Source of the DNA: CAZYCC01 sp964645985
GTDB lineage: Bacteria > Bacillota > Clostridia > Oscillospirales > CAG-272
Length of the DNA: 11,173 nt
Direction of reading: 5' to 3'
NCBI GenBank assembly: GCA_964645985.1
Contig: CAZYCC010000048.1
Location: forward strand, 1-11,173
The first letter of the stretch is position 1. Every line of letters starts with the position of its first letter. Both the position numbers and the translations under genes were made by a program. The notes beneath the pieces were generated by a model. It was not told the origin of the DNA. It saw nothing but the letters and a program-made list of their open reading frames with translations, and did no database searches. This document shows, in pieces, positions 1-4,898 of this stretch.

Positions 1-1809
1 TATCGTAAGATTTTCACATTTTGCAAAAGTATAAGCGAGACTTGTGCATTTCGATGTATTGAGGTTTTCCGGGAAAATAATGTTCGTTAGACTGGTGCAC
101 CCCTTAAATGCCGCGCCAATAGTATTAACTTCGCTAAGATCAAGCATAGAAAGATCAACTTCCGGAATCAGTTTGCAGCCAGACACCAAAGAACCTATTT
201 TTGTAATTTTATCTCCCGAAAAGGGTGTAAAATCAACTGTCGGTAGTGATGAGCAACCGCCAAAAATTGCGCCAATATTTGCGGCAGAAGGTAAGCTCTC
301 GGGAAGTTTTACATCTATTAAACTTGAACAATCATTGAATAAACCTTCAAAATTTTCGCATTTTGACAAATCAAGCATACTTAAATCAAAATTTTCGATT
401 AGTTCGAGACCATCAAACATGTGTGCAATGGATGTAATTTTTGACGTGTCGAGCGTTTCGAGATTTTTAACATCTTTTACGTCACTACAACCGCTAAGAA
501 AGTGCTCAAGTGAAGTTGCAGAAGAAATGTCAACTTGGCTAAAATCAAACGACTGGAGACCAGAAGCCATATAAAACATATTAAAATCTGTAACTTCGGA
601 TGTATCCAGTCCGCTTAAATCAATGTTCAAAAGATAAGGTCCTCTAAACAAATCCTCTAATGAACTAGGCGCTTTGATTTTCGCATAAGGATCTAAAGTT
701 AAAACATACAACTCTTTTGGGTCCGTATCTTTATAAAAAATTCGAACAGAACCCTCCTCGCCTTCGGGTGAAGAATTCATTGGAAGTATTAGACCATCTT
801 CAAAAGCCCCACCAACAATATCTTTATACTTGTCCCAATTCGAGAAAACAACTTTTGTCATATTTACATAACTAAAGCTTTTTCCGGAATCCCTAATTAT
901 TTTAGAAATGTAATTTGCTATGGCTTGACCATTATCCCATTGAGTCTCCTCCGGCGGTGTCAATACCGGCCCCTCTTCCTCTTGGCCGCCGCCGGGGTTC
1001 GCGGCGGGGGCGTCGTATTGGTCGCCGAAGCTGTCCTCCTCGAAGGGGGCTTGCGTCGCGGTGACATCGAGGGTGAAGTTCGCGCTCAGCTCGGGCTTTT
1101 CCGGGTCGGTCGATTCGCGGTTATAAAGGTTGTCGGGGTTGTCAAGATCGACGAGCGGGGTGGGCTGCCAGTAGAGCACCACGGCGAGCGGGGCGGAGTG
1201 CTCAACGGATTGCGTCTCGGGGTCGGTCTGCGTCGCGCCCTGCGGCAGGATAATGCCACCGCCGACGCTCGTCACGTCCGCGCCCTCGGTTGTCGTAACC
1301 GCCTGCCAGAACGCCTCGCGCTGCTCGTGCGTCGCGGCATCGCTGTCCGGCTTGTCCGCGCCGACCTTTGACAAGTCGACGACCTTCATCTGCACGACTT
1401 CAGAGAGCTTCAGCTCGTCGCCAGTCTCAGTGGTCCAAAAGACGGTGTCCTCGATTTTCACATCCATATTGTAGGTCAGCGCGAGCTTGCCGTCGTTCGT
1501 AACGACAAATTCGCCCGAGACCCACATCGCGCCCGGCTCCCAGCGGTAGCCATCAGGGAAAGCGAAGAGCGGCTCGCCCTCAATCGAATCGCCTATGCTG
1601 CCCTCAGAAGGCGCACCCCCCCCCGCAGCAGGATTCCACTCATGCAATCCGACATCGAGGTTGCCGGCGGTGATCTGCACATCGCCTGTGCTCGCGCTGT
1701 CGCTGAACCAAGCGTAGGTCGTGCCGATCAGCATACAAAGGCAAAGCGTCATCGCGACGAGGCTTCGCGCGATTGCGCCTTTCGTGCCAAAGGATTTCGC
1801 GGTTTTCAT
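1..1809 (-). CDS. SipW/TasA-type signal peptide fused to BspA-like (DUF285) leucine-rich surface protein, 3' end outside window
   Basis: The reading frame is open for 603 codons from ATG 1807-1809 to the left edge with no stop, so the C-terminus is missing. Residues 1-35 form a signal peptide: basic MKTAKSFGTKG, a hydrophobic core, then TTYAWFSDSAST, the pattern of SipW-processed TasA/camelysin-type proteins. Residues 40-270 resemble such secreted domains (ITAGNLDVG near 46-54). An acidic, Pro/Gly linker (about 270-288) follows. From about 290, and clearly from 385, there are repeats of roughly 23-25 residues such as LDTSKITSIAHMFDGL and LDLSEVNTIGAAFKGC, typical of DUF285/BspA-like leucine-rich surface proteins. 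The likely role is an exported adhesin or matrix protein; this is inference. No sortase motif is visible because the end is missing. Composition changes sharply near 945: the signal-peptide half is GC-rich and the repeat half is AT-rich. The start has a good ribosome binding site (AGGAG, 8-base spacing) and a promoter upstream. No SipW peptidase gene lies in the window. Confidence 0.85.
   Translation of the reverse strand, partial: MKTAKSFGTKGAIARSLVAMTLCLCMLIGTTYAWFSDSASTGDVQITAGNLDVGLHEWNPAAGGGAPSEGSIGDSIEGEPLFAFPDGYRWEPGAMWVSGEFVVTNDGKLALTYNMDVKIEDTVFWTTETGDELKLSEVVQMKVVDLSKVGADKPDSDAATHEQREAFWQAVTTTEGADVTSVGGGIILPQGATQTDPETQSVEHSAPLAVVLYWQPTPLVDLDNPDNLYNRESTDPEKPELSANFTLDVTATQAPFEEDSFGDQYDAPAANPGGGQEEEGPVLTPPEETQWDNGQAIANYISKIIRDSGKSFSYVNMTKVVFSNWDKYKDIVGGAFEDGLILPMNSSPEGEEGSVRIFYKDTDPKELYVLTLDPYAKIKAPSSLEDLFRGPYLLNIDLSGLDTSEVTDFNMFYMASGLQSFDFSQVDISSATSLEHFLSGCSDVKDVKNLETLDTSKITSIAHMFDGLELIENFDLSMLDLSKCENFEGLFNDCSSLIDVKLPESLPSAANIGAIFGGCSSLPTVDFTPFSGDKITKIGSLVSGCKLIPEVDLSMLDLSEVNTIGAAFKGCTSLTNIIFPENLNTSKCTSLAYTFAKCENLTI
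1616..1624 (-). repeat. G9 homopolymer tract inside the surface-protein gene
   Basis: Nine consecutive C on the plus strand are nine G on the coding strand, at codons 62-65 (Ala-Gly-Gly-Gly), shortly after the signal peptide. With nine bases the frame is open on both sides. Gain or loss of one base would frameshift almost the whole protein. It is the longest homopolymer I found in the window. Confidence 0.9.
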
Positions 1810-1817
1810 GGTCAGTT

Positions 1818-1822
1818 CTCCT
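1818..1822 (-). promoter_or_regulatory. Ribosome binding site of the surface-protein gene
   Basis: The minus strand reads AGAGGAGAACTGACC before ATG 1809. AGGAG lies 8 bases from the start codon, which fixes this start. It is one of only two good Shine-Dalgarno sites in the window. Confidence 0.8.
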
Positions 1823-1869
1823 CTCTTAAAAATGGGGGTGTTCGCGGGGTCGCGTGCGCGCGCCCGCAA

Positions 1870-1885
1870 CCTTTATTTATAAAGG
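1870..1885. promoter_or_regulatory. Palindrome at the predicted transcription start (operator candidate)
   Basis: CCTTTAT-TT-ATAAAGG is a perfect 7-base inverted repeat with a 2-base centre. It lies immediately downstream of the -10 box (1887-1892), over the expected +1. That is a natural place for a repressor to bind; no regulator is known. Confidence 0.45.
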
Positions 1886-1886
1886 C

Positions 1887-1915
1887 AGTATAGCACGCTC
1901 CCGCGCCGATTGCAA
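1887..1915 (-). promoter_or_regulatory. Sigma70-type promoter of the surface-protein gene
   Basis: On the minus strand TTGCAA (1915-1910) and TATACT (1892-1887) are separated by exactly 17 bases. Transcription would start near 1880, giving a leader of about 70 bases before ATG 1809. Confidence 0.7.
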
Positions 1916-1918
1916 GCC

Positions 1919-1938
1919 GATTTCGCGAGATTTCGCGA
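1919..1938. repeat. Two tandem copies of GATTTCGCGA next to the -35 box
   Basis: GATTTCGCGA occurs twice with no gap, so the copies are 10 bases (about one helical turn) apart. They begin four bases upstream of the -35 hexamer of the surface-protein promoter. Spacing and position suit direct-repeat binding sites of an activator; the protein is unknown. Confidence 0.5.
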
Positions 1939-1970
1939 AAATGCAGGCAAAAGAACAAATTTCGGCGATT

Positions 1971-2009
1971 TGTACAATATCAGGGGCAAAATCGACAAGA
2001 TATTGTACA
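1971..2009. repeat. 11-base inverted repeat with 17-base spacer
   Basis: TGTACAATATC (1971-1981) and GATATTGTACA (1999-2009) are perfect inverted copies. They lie about 55 bases upstream of the -35 box of the surface-protein gene. The arms are AT-rich and no T-run follows, so a terminator is unlikely. A pair of regulator half-sites is the better reading. Confidence 0.6.
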
Positions 2010-2204
2010 GATGTGACAAACGACCGGCGCGCGCGAGGCGATCGCGAAAATATTTCCGCTCAATCGCCTTGACAACCGGCGCGAGGCGTTGCCGGGGTTA
2101 GCCTCGGCGGGTGTCGGTGGGGAGAGACCGCTCGCTTACAATATTTTTCGGTTTCACCCTATTGACAACCGCCGCAAACTCCCTCGCGGCAAGGGATCAC
2201 GGGG

Positions 2205-3239
2205 TCAGAGCGGCAGGTCGCTCTCGAGGACGGCGCGCGTCAGAGCGACGCAGGCGTCGATGTCGGCGCGGCAGGCGGTCTCGACGTTTGAGTGGATGTA
2301 GCGCGTCGGGATGGAGATCGCCCCGGCGCGGCAGCCGCCGCCCGCCGTCTGCATCGCCGAGGTATCGGTGCCGCCCGCCTCGAGAATCTCGCGCTGATAA
2401 GGGATTTTGCGCTCCTCGGCGAGGCGGATGAGCCACGCGACCGTCCCGGGGTCGCAAATCACCGATGAGTCTTTCACTTTCACCGCCGCGCCCCCGCCGA
2501 GCCGCACCTCCATTGGCTTCGCGCCCGGCGCGTCCCCCGTCCCGGTGACATCAAAGGCGAGCGCGAGGTCGGGGCGGAAGGAACTCGCCGCAACGCCCGC
2601 GCCGCGGCAGCCGACCTCCTCCTGCGCGGTAAACGCGAGGCAAAGCTCGTGGCGGCAGGCGCTCGCGCCGCGCAGCGCGGCGATCATGACGGCGCAGCCG
2701 ACGCGGTCATCGAGCGGGCGGGCGGCGAAAAATCCCTTCCCCGCGCTCCCCGGGAGGGGAATGAGGCGGTCGGGGACGGCGCCGCTCGCCCCGAGCGGGA
2801 CGAGGTCGAGCGCCTCGCGGCGGGAGCGCGCGCCGATGTCGACGCGCAGCTTATCGGCGCGCAGATCTCCCGGCGCGGTACCCGCAAGAGGGACGAGAAC
2901 GCCGCGCGCGCCGTTCTCGAAGGAAATCTCCTCGAAGGCGCAGGCGAGAGGTGAGATGCCGCCGACTCCGCTCACCGTAAGGAATCCCGCCTCATCGGCT
3001 CCCGTCACGAGGAAGCCTATCTCATCGGCGTGCGCCGCGAGGAGAAGCCGCCGCGCCCGAGAACCCCGGTCGGCGTGGCGCGTGGCGAGGAGGTTGCCCA
3101 TCGCGTCGGTGGAAATCTCATCGACAAACCCGTCGAGCAGGCGCGCTATTGTCTCGGCGAGCGCCCCCTCGTGCCCGGAGACCCCGCGCGGCACGAGCAG
3201 TGCGCGGAGGATGTCGAACGTATCGGTGGGATGTGACAT
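2205..3239 (-). CDS. M42 family metallo-aminopeptidase
   Basis: A 344-residue protein of normal M42 length (glutamyl aminopeptidase/TET/FrvX-like), a cytoplasmic di-metal enzyme that trims amino acids from short peptides. All active-site positions are present: H70 and D72 in AAHADEIGF, D177 in PLDDRVG, E207 and E208 in TAQEEVG, D230 in LAFDVTG, and H316 in IPTRYIHSNVE, with GGTDTSAM at 289-296. It lacks the long inserts of its two upstream neighbours and so looks like the standard enzyme of the trio. It is the last M42 gene in transcription order, 137 bases after the preceding stop. ATG 3239 suits the family N-terminus, but no Shine-Dalgarno precedes it; the leader is pyrimidine-rich. Two copies of the TGTAAA-N5-TGTGAAC-type motif lie in the gap upstream. 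Substrate specificity cannot be read from the sequence. Confidence 0.93.
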   Translation of the reverse strand: MSHPTDTFDILRALLVPRGVSGHEGALAETIARLLDGFVDEISTDAMGNLLATRHADRGSRARRLLLAAHADEIGFLVTGADEAGFLTVSGVGGISPLACAFEEISFENGARGVLVPLAGTAPGDLRADKLRVDIGARSRREALDLVPLGASGAVPDRLIPLPGSAGKGFFAARPLDDRVGCAVMIAALRGASACRHELCLAFTAQEEVGCRGAGVAASSFRPDLALAFDVTGTGDAPGAKPMEVRLGGGAAVKVKDSSVICDPGTVAWLIRLAEERKIPYQREILEAGGTDTSAMQTAGGGCRAGAISIPTRYIHSNVETACRADIDACVALTRAVLESDLPL

Positions 3240-3260
3240 AAGTGTGAAGGAAAGGGAGAA

Positions 3261-3278
3261 TGTAAATTTTATGTGAAC
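3261..3278 (+). promoter_or_regulatory. TGTAAA-N5-TGTGAAC motif, copy a
   Basis: TGTAAA-TTTTA-TGTGAAC on the plus strand, 22 bases upstream of the start at 3239. Two TGTRAA hexamers stand 11 bases apart, close to the direct-repeat boxes of WalR/PhoP-type response regulators (TGTWAH-N5-TGTWAH). A -10-like TAAAAT on the minus strand overlaps the spacer, so binding there could block the promoter. Assignment to a regulator family is inference. Confidence 0.45.
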
Positions 3279-3359
3279 AGTACGAGAGAATCGGCGCGGT
3301 GGGCGCGGGGCACTCGGGCGTTGTATCGAAGGGGGGAGTGAATAGCAATAGCCGAGATT

Positions 3360-3377
3360 CGTAAAATTATCGTGAAC
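3360..3377 (+). promoter_or_regulatory. TGTAAA-N5-TGTGAAC motif, copy b (divergent)
   Basis: CGTAAA-ATTAT-CGTGAAC, one base off in each hexamer. Its last base is the last base of the TAG stop codon of the preceding M42 gene, and it lies 99 bases from copy a in the same intergenic region. Confidence 0.35.
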
Positions 3378-4747
3378 TATCCCATGTCGTCGGTCATCAG
3401 AAGGGCGTGAAGGAGGGCGAGCGCTGCGCTGAGATCCTCCCGGCAGACGATAACCGACGGGCTGCCGGGGTTCACGACGGGAATCTCGAGGCGGACGACC
3501 GGCGCGCCGCTCGCCGTGCGCAGCCCCCGCGGGGATCCATCGCCAGCGGCAGGCCCTTCGGTAAAGCGAATCCCGGCATATCTCGCCGTCTCAATAACGC
3601 GGGAGCGCACGGGGCTGTCGACATAGAGCGTCTGCCTATCGGCGAGGGGGATATGCACGCCGCCGCCGAGCCGCGGCTCTCCCGGCGCGAGAGGATCACC
3701 GTCCGGGGTGGGAGTGCGCACGGTCGCCGCGCCGAGAGAAAACACCTCATCCGGGCGCAGCCGCTCGATCGCAGCGGGAGCGCCGCTCATCCCGGCGTTC
3801 TCGCGCGACGCGAAGACGAAAGTAAGCTCTCCGACGCCGCTCTCACGGGGGAGCGCCGCCGCGTGGCGCGCAAGCTGCAGCAGAAGGGCGCAAGGGGCGC
3901 GCGTCTCAAACGCCTTGCAGACAAGGTAGTGCCCGCCCTCGCCCAACTGCGAGAAATCCCCGGCAAACACGGCAAAGTCGCCAATATCGAAGGGCGATTC
4001 GGCGGGGTTTTCGCCACTATCAGGGGAAGCCTCCCCGCGCGGGAGGCGCGGGAGCGGGCAGTCGAGATAAAGCTCATCGTCCGCAGGGGGCTTCTCGGGG
4101 CGAGATTTGGTGAGGTGAATCGGTGCTCCGCCGATAACCGCAGCCGCGGCGCAAAAACGGGTGCGATCGGGCGCAAAAGGGATATTATGTTGCGAAGTAT
4201 CCGCAACAGAATACGAGGGGTCGCTGTGCTCAGCGGGATTCTCGCTCCGGGGAGAAAAGTACCCTTCCGAGGCTTCCCACAAACGCGAGTCTGCAACAGA
4301 AAATGGGGTTTGCTGTACGAGGTCGCCCACGCGGATCTCATGGGAGTAATTCCCTTCCCCGCGCGCGCAGCGCGGGGAGGCGGGAGCATCGCAAAGGAGG
4401 GTCACGGGTTTACCGAAGAGAGCGCGGCGATCGATGTGCCCGACCGCCTGCGCGCGGTAGCAGGCGCTGCCGTCACGCGCGCCAAGCGCCTCGGTAACGA
4501 CGAGGGTCGGCTCGTCCATCGCGCAGCAGAAAAGGCGCCGCTTCCCGCCCCCGCGCGCGAGGGTGAGAATGACATTCCCGAGGGCGTCGCGCGAGCACGC
4601 CGCTCCGGGCAGAGACCGCGCCGCGTCCTCGATGAGCGAGGCGACCTCATCCTCGCAGCCGGAAGGCCCCCGCGCGAGTGCGAGAGCGCGCAGGAGGGGG
4701 AGGTCGATGTCAGGAGGACGCGAAAGATTTCCGGGGAGAGTATTCAT
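3377..4747 (-). CDS. Degenerate M42-family protein, probable pseudopeptidase
   Basis: A 456-residue protein with the M42 fold signature but not its chemistry. Aligned by eye to the neighbour at 2205-3239, the metal-binding His becomes A76 (CCAMDEP), the bridging Asp becomes E281 (AFETRAPC), the second Glu of the EE pair becomes N317 (ASRENAGMSGA), the next Asp becomes G339, and the last His becomes about G428 (IPVVNPGSP). D78 and the general-base Glu (E316) remain. The frame is intact for 456 codons, so this is not ordinary decay. Roughly 100 extra residues (about 120-260) sit where M42 enzymes carry the dimerisation domain; they are rich in Pro, Ser and Glu and hold repeats reading FSVAD and YSVAD. 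It lies between two active-looking paralogues, which suggests a structural or regulatory subunit of a heteromeric complex (inference). ATG 4747 lacks a Shine-Dalgarno; its leader is T-rich. Confidence 0.75.
   Translation of the reverse strand: MNTLPGNLSRPPDIDLPLLRALALARGPSGCEDEVASLIEDAARSLPGAACSRDALGNVILTLARGGGKRRLFCCAMDEPTLVVTEALGARDGSACYRAQAVGHIDRRALFGKPVTLLCDAPASPRCARGEGNYSHEIRVGDLVQQTPFSVADSRLWEASEGYFSPRSENPAEHSDPSYSVADTSQHNIPFAPDRTRFCAAAAVIGGAPIHLTKSRPEKPPADDELYLDCPLPRLPRGEASPDSGENPAESPFDIGDFAVFAGDFSQLGEGGHYLVCKAFETRAPCALLLQLARHAAALPRESGVGELTFVFASRENAGMSGAPAAIERLRPDEVFSLGAATVRTPTPDGDPLAPGEPRLGGGVHIPLADRQTLYVDSPVRSRVIETARYAGIRFTEGPAAGDGSPRGLRTASGAPVVRLEIPVVNPGSPSVIVCREDLSAALALLHALLMTDDMG
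4003..4046 (+). repeat. GC-rich repeat segment shared with the membrane-protein gene
   Basis: This stretch starts GGGGTTTTCGCC and continues to a GGGAGGCG block. The related segment at about 8983-9012 in the membrane-protein gene has GGGGTTTTCGCC followed by CGCGGGAGGCGG. Read on the minus strand both encode SGENP (SGENPAE and SGENPSE). The two host genes are otherwise unrelated, so this may be a dispersed repeat in coding DNA. End points are approximate. Confidence 0.35.
4183..4213. repeat. Hairpin-forming palindrome inside the degenerate M42 gene
   Basis: TATTATGTTGCG (4183-4194) and CGCAACAGAATA (4202-4213) are inverted copies with one mismatch in 12 and a 7-base loop. The second arm is the start of a dispersed repeat copy. 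The first arm's ATTATGTTGCG also occurs on the minus strand in the leader of the M42 gene at 6330 (about 6348-6358). Confidence 0.5.
4203..4227 (+). repeat. Dispersed repeat, copy 1 (GCAACAGAAt-acg...GCTGT)
   Basis: It starts GCAACAGAATACG and ends GCTGT after 25 bases. It lies in the insert of the degenerate M42 gene and is read on the coding strand as YSVA (179-182). Confidence 0.5.
4293..4316 (+). repeat. Dispersed repeat, copy 2
   Basis: It starts GCAACAGAAAATG and ends GCTGT after 24 bases, 90 bases from copy 1 in the same gene and the same reading frame, where it encodes FSVA (149-152). Confidence 0.45.
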
Positions 4748-4856
4748 CGAAAAAACGAAGCGTAGGGATTGACGGAGGCAGGGTTTGTGAGAACGGGATC
4801 ATCGGGGGGTCAAGGGGCGCAAACGATATTTGAAAAAAGGAGATCGAAAACGGAAA

Positions 4857-4871
4857 TGACGAATATCGTCA
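4857..4871. promoter_or_regulatory. 15-base palindrome between two M42 genes
   Basis: TGACGA-ATA-TCGTCA is a perfect 6-base inverted repeat in the 146-base gap, 23 bases past the stop of the M42 gene at 4894. On the minus strand it is followed by TTTCC and GTTTTC, so it could be a poor terminator; an operator for the next gene is the alternative. Confidence 0.35.
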
Positions 4872-4880
4872 AAGCCGATT

Positions 4881-4898
4881 GTTCACACAAGTTTTACA
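4881..4898 (-). promoter_or_regulatory. TGTAAA-N5-TGTGAAC motif, copy d
   Basis: On the minus strand TGTAAA-ACTTG-TGTGAAC. It overlaps the TAA stop codon (4894-4896) of the upstream M42 gene and is about 135 bases before the start at 4747. Hexamers and spacing are identical to copies a and c, but the orientation is opposite. Confidence 0.45.

Larger units (their letters stand above)
1810..2204. other. 395-base non-coding regulatory region between an M42 gene and the surface-protein gene
   Basis: I see no credible gene here; the short reading frames lack family resemblance and start signals. The 150 bases next to the surface-protein gene hold its ribosome binding site, promoter, start-site palindrome, a 10-base tandem repeat and a long inverted repeat. 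The part nearer the M42 gene contains TTGACAACCG twice (2069 and 2163) and a further TACAATAT at 2137-2144, which resembles an arm of the inverted repeat. Behind the M42 stop there is only a weak hairpin (TCCCT/AGGGA) with no U-tract, so no convincing terminator. Confidence 0.6.

Noticed and set aside
44..574. 176-codon open frame on the plus strand in the AT-rich end
   Set aside because: The minus strand reads through the same region as leucine-rich repeats continuous with a signal peptide, so the plus frame is a shadow.
1..940. Contaminant or chimeric assembly in the AT-rich segment
   Set aside because: The reading frame and domain order continue cleanly across the break at a linker, which favours a real fusion; reads spanning the junction would settle it.
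2175..2204. Terminator after the last M42 gene
   Set aside because: The hairpin has only 5-base arms (TCCCT/AGGGA) and no T-run follows on the transcribed strand.
2407..3276. 289-codon open frame on the plus strand
   Set aside because: It overlaps antisense the intact M42 gene with all catalytic motifs; the translation is Arg/Ser/Pro/Ala-rich and has no recognisable domain.
3407..4765. 452-codon open frame on the plus strand
   Set aside because: It is antisense to the degenerate M42 gene, which has clear family resemblance. The plus-strand product is Arg/Ala-rich with no domain features, as expected for a shadow frame in GC-rich DNA.
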